Source of the DNA: Bacteroidales bacterium
Lineage (GTDB): Bacteria; Bacteroidota; Bacteroidia; Bacteroidales; UBA932
DNA length: 64,000 nt
Direction: 5' to 3'
NCBI GenBank assembly: GCA_024691765.1
Contig: JAILNI010000035.1
Coordinates: forward strand, 1 to 64,000
Position 1 is the first letter of the stretch. Each line of letters begins with the position of its first letter. Below are positions 16,297-24,742 of the stretch, in pieces. Made by a program: the position numbers and the translations under genes. The notes beneath the pieces were generated by a model. It saw only the letters and a program-made list of their open reading frames with translations. It ran no database searches and was not told where the DNA came from.

Positions 16297-18931
16297 TATA
16301 ACTGCGAAGTACAATCCTGCCGAAGTGGAAGACAAGTGGTATGCCTATTGGATACGCAACCGCTTCTTCCATTCCGAACCCGACTCCCGCGAACCCTACA
16401 CCATAGTGATTCCGCCGCCGAACGTGACCGGTATCCTCCACATGGGCCACGTTCTCAACAACACGCTCAACGACGTGCTCATACGCAAGGCGCGCATGGA
16501 CGGCAGGAACGCCTGCTGGGTTCCCGGCACCGACCACGCATCCATCGCCACCGAGAGCAAGGTCGTGGCCAAACTCAAGGGCATGGGAATCAACAAGGAA
16601 GACCTCACCCGAGAGGAATTTCTCAAGTATGCCTGGGAGTGGAAGGAAGAACACGGCGGCATCATCCTTGAGCAGCTGCGCAAACTGGGCGCCAGCTGCG
16701 ACTGGGACCGCACCAAGTTCACCATGGAGCCGGCCCTCAGCAAGGCGGTCATCAACACCTTCGTCTACTTTTACAAAAAGGGATGGATATACAAGGGCGT
16801 ACGCATGGTCAACTGGGACCCCGAAGCCCTCACTGCGGTATCCGACGACGAAGTCGTGCACAAGGACACCCAGAGCCACTTCTATCATCTTAAATACTAC
16901 ATCTCGGACGGAGCCGGCAATCCCACCGACAAGTATCTGGTCATCGCCACCACCCGTCCGGAGACCATCATGGCCGACGCGGCCATCTGCGTCAACCCAA
17001 AGGATGAACGCCACTTCTGGCTCAAGGGGAAGAAAGTCCTTATCCCCCTGATCAACAGGGAAATACCCGTCATCGAAGACGACTACGTGGAGATGGACTT
17101 CGGTACCGGCTGCCTCAAGGTGACCCCCGCGCACGACGTTCACGACTACGAGATAGGGCTGCGGCACAATCTGCCCGTTCTCGAAATCATCGACGACCAC
17201 GGCCGCCTGAACGAGAAGGCGCAGATACTGGTGGGCGAAGACCGCTTCGTGGCCAGAAAGAAGATAGTGAAGATGCTGGAAGAGTCCGGCAACCTGCTCA
17301 AGGTCGAGGATTACACCTCTCCCGTGGGCTACTCCGAACGCACCAACGCGGTTATCGAGCCGAAACTCAGCGCACAGTGGTTCCTTAAGATGGAAACGCT
17401 CGCCAAGGTGGCTCTTGAAACCGTCGAAAGCGGACATACCCGCTTCATTCCGGACAAATACATGAACACCTACCGTCACTGGATGGAGAATGCCCGCGAC
17501 TGGTGCATCTCCCGCCAGCTCTGGTGGGGCCAGCGCATTCCGGCATGGTACCTGCCCGACGGCAGCTTCGTGGTCGCGGAAAACGAGGATGAAGCGCTTC
17601 TGGAGGCACAAAAGCTTCAGCCCGGCATCACGGCCGCCGAACTCAGGCAGGACGAAGACGTTCTCGACACCTGGTTCAGCAGCTGGCTGTGGCCCATCAG
17701 CGTGTTCGACGCCGAACGCCCGGGACATCCGGAACACAAGCCCAACAGGGACCTTGAATACTATTATCCCACCAACGACCTTGTCACCGGACCGGACATC
17801 ATTTTCTTCTGGGTGGCGAGGATGATAATGGCAGGCGAGGAATTCATGGGTCGCGAACCCTTCTCCAACGTCTATTTCACCGGTATCGTCCGCGACAAGC
17901 TCGGGCGCAAGATGAGCAAGACGCTCGGAAACAGCCCGGATCCGCTCGACCTCATAGCCAAGTACGGAGCGGACGCGGTGCGTATAGGCATGCTGCTGTG
18001 CTCCTCGGCCGGCAACGACATCTTCTACGACGAGAGCCAGGTTGAGCAGGGCCGCAACTTCTGCGGCAAGATATGGAATTCCCGCCGTCTCGTAAGCGGC
18101 TGGAGCGTAGAGGAAGGCATGGCACAGCCGGAGGCCGCCAGAGTGGCCGTCAAATGGTTCGACAACCTCCTTTCACGCACCATCAGAGAAGTGGAGGAGC
18201 ATTACTCCAAATTCCGCATCTCCGATGCCCTCATGGCCATTTACAAGCTGTTCTGGGATGATTACTGCAGCTGCTATCTGGAACTTGTCAAACCCGCATA
18301 CGGAGAACCGGTCGACCGCCATACCTACGATGCCACAGTGGGCTTTTTCGAAAAGCTCCTGAGACTCATACATCCCGTTATGCCCTTCATCACCGAAGAG
18401 CTCTGGCAGAGCCTCGAACCCCGCCGCGAGGGAGAGACCATCATGTTCCAGCGCACTCCGGTGGCCGGTCCGGTGGATTCCGGCTTCCTCGACGCCTTCG
18501 CGAAGGCGCAGGAAGCGGTAATAGGCATCAGGGGCATACGAGTCCAGAAAAAGATAGCTCCGAAGCAGTCTCTGGACGTCTTCTTCGAAGGCTCCATGCC
18601 CGAAGAACTCTGGCCCATGCTCTCGAAGCTTGCCAACGTCCAGGTGCGCCCGGGTGCCCCCGAAGGAAGCGTAAGCAGTTTCATAGTTGGCACCGTCAAA
18701 TGCAGCGTATCGCTTGAGGGCCTTGTGGACGACAGCGAGGAGCGCAGCCGTCTCGAGGCCGAACTGGCCCGTCAGAAAGGCTTCCTCGAAGGGGTACGCC
18801 GAAAGCTCTCCAACGAGAACTTCACGGTTCACGCTCCCGAGGCCGTAGTGGCGACGGAACGCAAGAAGGAAGCCGACGCCCTGGCCCGAATCGAAGCCAT
18901 TGAGAAATCCCTCGAAGCTCTCGCGAAATGA
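16289..18931 (+). CDS. valS: Valyl-tRNA synthetase
   Basis: The 880-residue class I synthetase charges tRNA-Val. It has the HIGH motif as HMGH (51-54) preceded by PPPNVTG, the editing domain CP1 around TTRPETIMAD and GTGCLKVTPAHD, the KMSKS motif as KMSK (541-544), an anticodon-binding domain, and a C-terminal coiled coil (about 810-880) rich in Glu, Lys and Leu. ATG 16289 was preferred over the in-frame TTG at 16280. It overlaps maf and the following thioesterase gene by 8 and 4 nt, so it sits inside a translationally coupled operon. No T-box or other leader was seen in front of it. Confidence 0.97.
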   Translation: MTDITAKYNPAEVEDKWYAYWIRNRFFHSEPDSREPYTIVIPPPNVTGILHMGHVLNNTLNDVLIRKARMDGRNACWVPGTDHASIATESKVVAKLKGMGINKEDLTREEFLKYAWEWKEEHGGIILEQLRKLGASCDWDRTKFTMEPALSKAVINTFVYFYKKGWIYKGVRMVNWDPEALTAVSDDEVVHKDTQSHFYHLKYYISDGAGNPTDKYLVIATTRPETIMADAAICVNPKDERHFWLKGKKVLIPLINREIPVIEDDYVEMDFGTGCLKVTPAHDVHDYEIGLRHNLPVLEIIDDHGRLNEKAQILVGEDRFVARKKIVKMLEESGNLLKVEDYTSPVGYSERTNAVIEPKLSAQWFLKMETLAKVALETVESGHTRFIPDKYMNTYRHWMENARDWCISRQLWWGQRIPAWYLPDGSFVVAENEDEALLEAQKLQPGITAAELRQDEDVLDTWFSSWLWPISVFDAERPGHPEHKPNRDLEYYYPTNDLVTGPDIIFFWVARMIMAGEEFMGREPFSNVYFTGIVRDKLGRKMSKTLGNSPDPLDLIAKYGADAVRIGMLLCSSAGNDIFYDESQVEQGRNFCGKIWNSRRLVSGWSVEEGMAQPEAARVAVKWFDNLLSRTIREVEEHYSKFRISDALMAIYKLFWDDYCSCYLELVKPAYGEPVDRHTYDATVGFFEKLLRLIHPVMPFITEELWQSLEPRREGETIMFQRTPVAGPVDSGFLDAFAKAQEAVIGIRGIRVQKKIAPKQSLDVFFEGSMPEELWPMLSKLANVQVRPGAPEGSVSSFIVGTVKCSVSLEGLVDDSEERSRLEAELARQKGFLEGVRRKLSNENFTVHAPEAVVATERKKEADALARIEAIEKSLEALAK

Positions 18932-19338
18932 TACGTTTCGAGACCTCCTTTCCCGTCCGCTATTACGAGTGCGACCCCATGGGGATAGTGCATCACAGCA
19001 ACTACCTCCGCTATTTCGAGTGCGCCCGCGACGAGATGCTTTCCGCCTGGGGCTACGGAATAGAACGCTGCCAGGCCGACGGCATCACCTTTCCCGTCGT
19101 GAAGGCCGAACTCCGCTTCCACCGCCCGGCACTGTCCGGTGACATGCTTACGGTCGTGGCGGAGATCCCCGATCTTCCGATGGCCAAGCTGACCGTCAAC
19201 CAGAAGGTCCTGAACCAGCGCGGAGAACTCTGCTGCGAGGGGATAATCACCCTGGGCTTCCTCTCCTCGGCTACCGGCCGGCCGACGCGCTGTCCGGAGA
19301 AACTGCTCGCCCTCATGGAGGCGGCGCAGGCCAGCTGA
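18928..19338 (+). CDS. Acyl-CoA thioesterase, YbgC/4HBT hotdog family
   Basis: The 136-residue protein is a single hotdog domain of the 4-hydroxybenzoyl-CoA thioesterase type. The catalytic motif YECDPMGIVHHSNYLRYFE has Asp16 at the expected place, and FHRPALSGDML follows. Such enzymes hydrolyse acyl-CoA or acyl-ACP thioesters; in proteobacteria YbgC is tied to the Tol-Pal region, but no Tol gene lies here. The substrate is unknown. It is coupled to valS upstream (4-nt overlap) and to the ABC-F gene downstream (1-nt overlap). Confidence 0.88.
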   Translation: MIRFETSFPVRYYECDPMGIVHHSNYLRYFECARDEMLSAWGYGIERCQADGITFPVVKAELRFHRPALSGDMLTVVAEIPDLPMAKLTVNQKVLNQRGELCCEGIITLGFLSSATGRPTRCPEKLLALMEAAQAS

Positions 19339-21131
19339 TGGTCAGTCTGAACAACATTACGGTCGCATTCGGCAGCTACACCCTGCTGGATGCGATTTCC
19401 TTTCATATCTCCGACGGCGAAAAGATAGGCCTTGTGGGAAAAAACGGGGCGGGGAAGTCCACAATCATGAAACTCATCATGGGCCTGGAAAAACCCGATT
19501 CCGGCCGCGTGGAAATGCCTCGCGAACAGACCCTCGGCTATCTGCCCCAGATTATGGAGCATCACAGGGGCAAGGCCGTACTGGACGAGGTCCGGGACGC
19601 CTGTCCGGATGCCGGGCCCGGCGAGGCGGAAAAGGTTCTTCGCGGTCTGGGTTTCCTCCCCGAAGAGATGTCACGACTTTGCGAGACTTTCTCACAGGGT
19701 TGGAACATGCGCATAGAACTGGCCAAGATTCTGCTTGCAAAGCCCTCCCTGTTACTTCTGGACGAGCCTACCAACCATCTGGACATAGAGTCCATCGAAT
19801 GGCTTGAAGACTACCTCAAGACCTACAGGGGCGCCATCCTGGTAGTCTCCCACGACCGCAAGTTCCTCGACGGGGTCACTTCCCGCACAATCGAGATTAT
19901 CCTGGGCAAACTATACGATTACAAGGTGTCCTACTCGCAGTTCGTGCAACTACGCGCAGAGCGTCTTGCCCAGCAGAAGGCCGCCTACGACAATCAGCAG
20001 AAGATGATTGCCAAGACCGAAGATTTCATCCGTACCTTCCGCTACAAGCCTACCAAGAGCAATCAGGTGCAGAGCCGGATCAAGGCCCTGGAGAAACTCG
20101 ACCGCATAGAGGTGGACGAGACCGACAACGCCACGCTCCATATAAAGTTCCCTCCCGCATCCCGTACCGGAGACATCGTCTTCAAAAGCGAAGACCTCAC
20201 GGTAGGGTATCCCGGCAAGCTTGTTTTTCGGGGGGCCGACATAGAAATCCGCCGGGGCGAGAAAGTGGCCTTCGTCGGGCGTAACGGCGAGGGTAAAACA
20301 ACCCTTATGAGGGTGATAGCGGGGGAGTTGGATCCCATCTCCGGAACATCTAAACTTGGACTTCATGTCGACCTGGGTTATTTCGCTCAGAATCAGGAAG
20401 AAGTACTCGACCCTAAAGACACGGTTTGGAGCGCCGTCGAAAGGGTTTGCCCCGGAGAAATGCACGCTTCGCTGCGCGACCTGCTGGCCCAGTTCCTTTT
20501 CCGGGGCGACGACATCGACAAGCGTGTCGCGGTGCTGAGCGGGGGAGAGAGGGCAAGGCTGGGCATAGCCCGCCTGATGCTCCAGAAGCACAACGTCCTT
20601 GCGCTTGACGAGCCCACCAACCATATGGACATACGCAGCAAGGATATACTCAAACAAGCCCTTCAGGCTTTCGACGGCACCCTTATAGTCGTCTCGCACG
20701 ACCGCGACTTCCTCGACGGCCTGGTGGACAAGCTCTACGAGTTCAGAGGAGGCAGCGTCAAGGAGCACCTCGGAGGTGTTCAGGACTTCCTCCGCAAACT
20801 CCACATAGAGACTTTGCGCGAACTCGAACGTAAAAACACCCCGGAACCCGCACACGCCGCCTCCTCAACGCCTCATGAATCCGCCTCAAAGCCCGCTCCG
20901 GTTGATTATGCCGCCATGCGCGAACAGTCTAAAGCAGAGAAGAAGAAAAGGCAGCGTATCGACTTTCTGGAGAAGCAGATAGCCAAGGACGAAAAGCGCA
21001 TGAAGGAGATAGAAAGCGTGCTCTCCGCGCCCGGGGAAGGCGATGACATAATGGAACTTACCAGGGAATACCTCGAACTCAAGCGCGACTGCGATGCATG
21101 GACGGCGGAGTGGGTCGAACTGAACGATTAA
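19338..21131 (+). CDS. ABC-F family ATPase (Uup/EttA type)
   Basis: This 597-residue soluble protein has two ABC domains and no membrane segment. The first Walker A is GKNGAGKST (about 34-42) with signature around FSQGWNMRIELAK and Walker B LLLLDEPTNHLD; the second Walker A is GRNGEGKTT (about 313-321) with LSGGERARLGIARLML. The interdomain P-site tRNA-interaction linker (about 220-265, rich in Lys, Arg and Gln) and a C-terminal coiled coil (about 535-597) are present. ABC-F proteins act on the ribosome as translation factors or antibiotic protection proteins; the chromosomal operon context favours a housekeeping role. Confidence 0.92.
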   Translation: MVSLNNITVAFGSYTLLDAISFHISDGEKIGLVGKNGAGKSTIMKLIMGLEKPDSGRVEMPREQTLGYLPQIMEHHRGKAVLDEVRDACPDAGPGEAEKVLRGLGFLPEEMSRLCETFSQGWNMRIELAKILLAKPSLLLLDEPTNHLDIESIEWLEDYLKTYRGAILVVSHDRKFLDGVTSRTIEIILGKLYDYKVSYSQFVQLRAERLAQQKAAYDNQQKMIAKTEDFIRTFRYKPTKSNQVQSRIKALEKLDRIEVDETDNATLHIKFPPASRTGDIVFKSEDLTVGYPGKLVFRGADIEIRRGEKVAFVGRNGEGKTTLMRVIAGELDPISGTSKLGLHVDLGYFAQNQEEVLDPKDTVWSAVERVCPGEMHASLRDLLAQFLFRGDDIDKRVAVLSGGERARLGIARLMLQKHNVLALDEPTNHMDIRSKDILKQALQAFDGTLIVVSHDRDFLDGLVDKLYEFRGGSVKEHLGGVQDFLRKLHIETLRELERKNTPEPAHAASSTPHESASKPAPVDYAAMREQSKAEKKKRQRIDFLEKQIAKDEKRMKEIESVLSAPGEGDDIMELTREYLELKRDCDAWTAEWVELND

Positions 21132-21141
21132 AACACAGGCT

Positions 21142-21663
21142 ATGCAACAGGTTCTGGAAGTATGCGGCTCCGTATTCCGCTTCATAGAAAACGGGTCTTT
21201 GGTATTCAAGTGCCGCTGCGGACATGGCCGCTGCGGCTTCTCATCCGACAAGAGGGAAGGGGATGGCAAGACTCCCGTCGGCACCTTTGAAATCGAGTCG
21301 GCCTTCGGACTCGAAGCGCCTTCCAAATGCCAGCTTCCGTTCAGAATAATCGGCCCTGATTCCTGGTGGTCAGGGGAGAGGGAAGACTACAATTCCTGGG
21401 TCGAAAATCAAGGTGGAAAAAGAGCAATGCCGGGCAGTGAACACCTCGCCGATTACCCGGTCGAATACAGGCTTGGCTTCGTCATCGGATACAACACCAA
21501 GGCTCCCGAATGGGGCAGGGGATCGGCCATTTTTCTTCACTGCAAAGGGGCGAAAAAATGGAATACCGCAGGCTGCGTCAGCCTTCCGGAAGGCCGGATC
21601 CGGCAACTGATGGAAAGGCTTCGCCCCGGAGCGGTAATCAAAATTGCAAGTTCCTCAAAATAA
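21142..21663 (+). CDS. L,D-transpeptidase catalytic-domain protein (YkuD-like)
   Basis: The 173-residue protein is a minimal L,D-transpeptidase domain. The active-site pattern HCKGAKKWNTAGCVSLP contains His133 and the nucleophile Cys145, and KTPVGTFEI precedes it. These enzymes cross-link or modify peptidoglycan stem peptides. No clear signal peptide is visible at the N-terminus (MQQVLEVCGSVFRF), so the protein may be exported unconventionally, have a misassigned start, or act on recycled muropeptides in the cytoplasm. It ends at a strong terminator, closing the operon that starts at DUF3467. Confidence 0.82.
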   Translation: MQQVLEVCGSVFRFIENGSLVFKCRCGHGRCGFSSDKREGDGKTPVGTFEIESAFGLEAPSKCQLPFRIIGPDSWWSGEREDYNSWVENQGGKRAMPGSEHLADYPVEYRLGFVIGYNTKAPEWGRGSAIFLHCKGAKKWNTAGCVSLPEGRIRQLMERLRPGAVIKIASSSK

Positions 21664-21682
21664 GGAACTTGCAATCGTTTTT
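21643..21682 (+). terminator. Intrinsic terminator of the DUF3467-to-L,D-transpeptidase operon
   Basis: A perfect 13-bp stem (21643-21655 and 21663-21675, 7-nt loop) overlaps the stop codon and is followed by CG and five T residues. Confidence 0.88.
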
Positions 21683-21695
21683 ACATTAATTATAA

Positions 21696-21705
21696 TTGTT
21701 TACAA
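21696..21705. promoter_or_regulatory. Isolated copy of the TTGTTTACAA motif
   Basis: The decamer TTGTTTACAA, centred in an 8-bp dyad ATAATTGT/ACAATTAT, also occurs upstream of the XRE regulator gene 2.6 kb away. Here it lies between two convergent 3' ends, so a regulatory role is unclear. Confidence 0.3.
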
Positions 21706-21762
21706 TTATTCTTGTAACTTTTTTGTTACCCGATTAAACATTTTTGTTTCATTGATTATATA

Positions 21763-23037
21763 TCAATGTTTTATGTGTTTAATAATGTAACGCCTTAAAA
21801 AATCGATTGCAGAGGCCGAAAACCTCTCGATATTGCGTTTTCTGTCGTTGTGATAATGGAATCTCGCGGTCTCCGTTCCGGCCGGTCCGGATACTCCGAC
21901 CCACACTGTTCCAGCGGGTTCGCGCTCGTCTCCGTAAGCATCCGCCCAACCAGTCGTCGCCACTGAAAAAGTGCTCCCAGTAAGAGCTCTCACACCCTCC
22001 GCCATAGCCGCTGCGACGGCGCTGCTGACTATGCCGTTTTCCTCGATGACCGAGGCCGGAACTCCCAGTACTTTTTTCTTGATTTCGGGGGAGTATGAAG
22101 TGACGCTTCCAAGGAAATAGTCGCTCGCTCCGGAAACGGTGGTTATCATGTGGGCGATCTGACCGCCGGTGCAGGATTCGGCCGCCGAGAGGGTAGCGCC
22201 GGCTTCCCTGAGAAGACGTCCGACCACGGCCTCGAGAGGCTCGTCAAGAAGGGAGTAAACCCTGTCTCCCAGTATGGGTAGCAGCCTGGCTATTTCGGCG
22301 TCCATGCGGGCTTCTGATTCGCTTTTCTCCCCACCGTATACGGAAAGGCGCAGGCGCACGCCCGCGAGGGTGCCCGGAAGGTAAGCAAGGTGCATGTCAG
22401 ACGGCAGTGAGCTCTCCCACTTTTCAATCAGTTTGGACAGGGCCGATTCGGCAAGTCCGTAAACCATTACATGACGGTGGCATATGTCTTCGGTATGGAA
22501 ATGCCGCCTTATATCCTCCATAACCTCGTCAAGAGCCGCCTCCGTTTCGTATGGGACTCCAGGCATGGCATAAAGGGTCGCGGGATGCCCGAAACGCGAC
22601 TCGTCGAAGCGGAATACCATTATGGGGGCCGTTCCCCTGCGATTCACGATTACATCGCAGCCCTCGGGCACGTCGGCCTGAGCAAGATTGATATCCAGCA
22701 CGTCAAGGCCCCTGGAGTGAAGGAACACCCGTACCTGCTCTTCCTGGGCCTCGTGGCGAACGTATGCGCGGCTTCCGAAAAGGGTCGCAAGCGCATCCTT
22801 GGTAATATCGTCCTTTGTGGGGCCGAGGCCGCCGGTGGAGATGACCACATCGCTTCTCTTCAATTCCTCGGAAAGCCTGGATATTATCTGCTCCCGGTCG
22901 TCGGGGATGGATATCATGTCAAGGGTCCTGACCCCAATTCCGCCAAGGCGGCGGGATATCATAGCAGAATTGGTATCGACAATCTGACCTATTAGGATCT
23001 CGTCACCGATAGTTACGATTGATGCACCTGTTATCAT
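21763..23037 (-). CDS. cinA: CinA family protein (NMN deamidase / ADP-ribose pyrophosphatase type)
   Basis: The 424-residue protein has the two CinA modules. The N-terminal MoCF-like domain (about 1-170) contains TIGDEILIGQIVDTNS and STGGLGPTKDD, the metal and phosphate binding signature of the COG1058 pyrophosphatase. The C-terminal CinA domain (about 260-424) contains AAESCTGGQIA and VATTGWADAYGDEREPAGTVWVG, the nicotinamide mononucleotide deamidase module; TGWADAYG stands where many homologues read TGIAGPxG, a local divergence. It overlaps the PyrD-like gene upstream by 4 nt and is presumably cotranscribed with it. Confidence 0.92.
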   Translation of the reverse strand: MITGASIVTIGDEILIGQIVDTNSAMISRRLGGIGVRTLDMISIPDDREQIISRLSEELKRSDVVISTGGLGPTKDDITKDALATLFGSRAYVRHEAQEEQVRVFLHSRGLDVLDINLAQADVPEGCDVIVNRRGTAPIMVFRFDESRFGHPATLYAMPGVPYETEAALDEVMEDIRRHFHTEDICHRHVMVYGLAESALSKLIEKWESSLPSDMHLAYLPGTLAGVRLRLSVYGGEKSESEARMDAEIARLLPILGDRVYSLLDEPLEAVVGRLLREAGATLSAAESCTGGQIAHMITTVSGASDYFLGSVTSYSPEIKKKVLGVPASVIEENGIVSSAVAAAMAEGVRALTGSTFSVATTGWADAYGDEREPAGTVWVGVSGPAGTETARFHYHNDRKRNIERFSASAIDFLRRYIIKHIKH

Positions 23038-23831
23038 TTCTTTTTCAGGAATTTCAGTATCGCCTTCTGAAGTGAAGGTTTAAATTTTGCAGGAGAGGTC
23101 TGAACCGCCACCAGGGAGGCGCCGGCGTCAAGAAGATCCCTCACCCGGGAAGGCTTCGAAATGCGGCTTTCAGCAATTATCGGCAGGCGCCCCTTGGAAA
23201 AGGAAGATGTCTGACGGATCAGATTCTCCTCAGATAGCATGACCCCGTCGATACCTCCCATGAGGCAATAGTCAAGAATATGCCAAAGCTCGTCTTTGCG
23301 TATTCCGGAGCCAAGCCTGAGCAGCAGGGGATGATAGCTGTCATATGCCAGCCTGGCCTCGAGAAGAGGATCCGTAATCTCCTTTATAAAAGCCACATCG
23401 CCTACCGGACCGGACTCCTTGCTTGAAAAGTCAAGGACAGTAAAGTCCGAAAAGTCGTAGCTGTAATCAAAGGCGTCAAGGTAATCCCTTGCTATATCGT
23501 CTTCTGAAACACTTCCGGGATTCCTGGTTATGTCAAAGCCTATCAACTGATTACGCACAGGATTCGACTGAAGCGCATCTACAGCGGCACGGACACCGCC
23601 CTTTCGGGTGAATGCCAGGGGGCCGATTATCGTGAAAGAAGCGCCCGCAGCGGAAGCTGCATTATACAACTGGGCTTCCGTGTCAAAACCGGGCGCAACC
23701 CCCACTGGATTACGGAAGGGGAGGTCCATGACCTCCAGCATGAGATCAGCCGAATCAGTCTTGTAGAAAAGGGCGAAAAGCCTCCAGGCGGTGGAGTTGC
23801 GCGAAATAGATCTGAGGGTACTCTTGTACAT
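23034..23831 (-). CDS. Degenerate dihydroorotate dehydrogenase (PyrD-like) protein
   Basis: The 265-residue protein aligns with class 2 PyrD from the start (MYKSTLRSI) through NPVGVAPGFD, GFDITRNPGS, LDFSSKES and DAGASLVAVQT. Compared with my recollection of Bacteroides PyrD it lacks about 23 residues holding the NRMGFNN orotate loop, and replaces key positions: FDK becomes FDT, the IGKN motif becomes ITRN, NVSSPNT becomes DFSSKES, and KIAPD becomes RLGSG. It is therefore unlikely to oxidise dihydroorotate, yet the frame is intact and has a consensus promoter. ATG 23831 is 7 nt from the -7 box, so the message should be leaderless. It overlaps cinA by 4 nt. Confidence 0.7.
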   Translation of the reverse strand: MYKSTLRSISRNSTAWRLFALFYKTDSADLMLEVMDLPFRNPVGVAPGFDTEAQLYNAASAAGASFTIIGPLAFTRKGGVRAAVDALQSNPVRNQLIGFDITRNPGSVSEDDIARDYLDAFDYSYDFSDFTVLDFSSKESGPVGDVAFIKEITDPLLEARLAYDSYHPLLLRLGSGIRKDELWHILDYCLMGGIDGVMLSEENLIRQTSSFSKGRLPIIAESRISKPSRVRDLLDAGASLVAVQTSPAKFKPSLQKAILKFLKKK

Positions 23832-23837
23832 TACGTA

Positions 23838-23869
23838 CAAATTTACGCTCTAAGGAAGAGAAAAGCAAA
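23838..23869 (-). promoter_or_regulatory. Promoter of the PyrD-like/cinA operon
   Basis: On the minus strand TTTG (23869-23866), a 20-bp spacer and TAAATTTG (23845-23838). The first base of the ATG (23831) is exactly 7 nt beyond the -7 box. Confidence 0.7.
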
Positions 23870-23885
23870 TAATAATTGTATCCGC

Positions 23886-24287
23886 TTATCCGATTTCTTC
23901 GAAACTGTTGTCGTCGTAAAAGACTACTATCTTGGAGATAGAGCGCTGAATTTTAGCGCGTTTAGGCCGTACATCTAAAGTATTCCTTTCAATAACGGGC
24001 GCTTCAGGAACTATCTCTACTTCGGGAAAAAGGCTTTCACTTACACTCTCTTTTTGCGCCGGAGCCTGCCCGGAAACGGCCTTGTACATGCGCCCGTTAC
24101 CGGTTATCAGCCATTCAATGTTCAGGGCAGGGTAGTGTCTGGCCATGCTTAAGATAAAATCATAGCCAGGTTTGTTGCGTCCGGCCAGAATATGAGAGAC
24201 ACTTGCACGGGCGACGCCGATCGAGTCGGCAAACTGCGACTGGGAAATGTTTTCTGCCCCTAAAAACTGCTGAAGACGAGTGTTCAT
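23886..24287 (-). CDS. XRE-family transcriptional regulator
   Basis: The 133-residue protein has an N-terminal helix-turn-helix of the Cro/C1 type (about 1-60: MNTRLQQFLG, ISQSQFADSIGVARASVSHILAGRNKPGYDFI) and a C-terminal region without recognised domain that ends FYDDNSFEEIG. Similar small regulators are widespread single-copy genes in Bacteroidetes; I do not know their target. ATG 24287 was chosen because the 18 upstream codons are promoter DNA. Four TTGTTTAC repeats flank the -33 and -7 boxes, suggesting autoregulation. It lies 54 bp downstream of the PyrD-like gene's promoter region, transcribed in the same direction away from queA. Confidence 0.85.
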   Translation of the reverse strand: MNTRLQQFLGAENISQSQFADSIGVARASVSHILAGRNKPGYDFILSMARHYPALNIEWLITGNGRMYKAVSGQAPAQKESVSESLFPEVEIVPEAPVIERNTLDVRPKRAKIQRSISKIVVFYDDNSFEEIG

Positions 24288-24288
24288 T

Positions 24289-24366
24289 TTGTTTACTATT
24301 TGTTTACAAATGTAGTAATAATTAATGAATAAAACAAACATTGTTTACGTTGACATTTGTTTACAA
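24289..24366 (-). promoter_or_regulatory. Promoter and operator-like repeats of the XRE gene
   Basis: The minus-strand promoter is TTTG (24338-24335), 20 bp, TACATTTG (24314-24307). The 8-mer TTGTTTAC (plus-strand reading) occurs four times, at 24289-24296, 24300-24307, 24341-24348 and 24357-24364; two copies extend to the same 12-mer ATTTGTTTACAA. TTGTTTACAA has dyad symmetry TTGT/ACAA. The copies flank both promoter boxes. Confidence 0.65.
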
Positions 24367-24730
24367 TACCCGGAATTAGGTCCGAAATTACTTAAATTAT
24401 AAGTTGATATATAGAATATCATTTTATTGATAAACAAGGAATTATTATACGCGAAACTACTGAAATAATAGGGGAGTTTCCACACAAATGCAACGACAGC
24501 CTTATATTACATATAATGAAACTTGATATATTTATAGTTAATTAACTGATTTTCAGCATGATTATTTAACGGAAATTCCTATATAAAATTTTCTTATTTC
24601 AATTATTTCATACGGTAAAAAATAATGTTAAAAACTTTTGTAAATTCACAGTTATTGGGCATAAAATTTACATTTATTGACATATCTTCGCAGTATTTCA
24701 TCGCTGCTGGCACACTGTCAAAAATTGTAT
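24367..24730. other. AT-rich intergenic region without recognised gene
   Basis: About 365 bp between the XRE operator and the queA promoter are far more AT-rich than the surrounding genes. I see no ORF with coding character, no tRNA and no convincing terminator. It may be divergent regulatory DNA or a decayed remnant. Confidence 0.5.
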
Positions 24731-24738
24731 TATCTTTG
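24731..24738 (+). promoter_or_regulatory. -7 box of queA
   Basis: TATCTTTG ends 4 nt before the GTG start at 24743, so the queA mRNA should be leaderless. A good -33 TTTG is not visible at the usual spacing (CTGG at 24707-24710). Confidence 0.6.
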
Positions 24739-24742
24739 CCTT

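Noticed and set aside
16109..17737. 542-codon open frame antisense to valS
   Set aside because: Composition is rich in Val, His, Gly and Glu as expected for a reverse-frame shadow; the plus strand has a complete valyl-tRNA synthetase.
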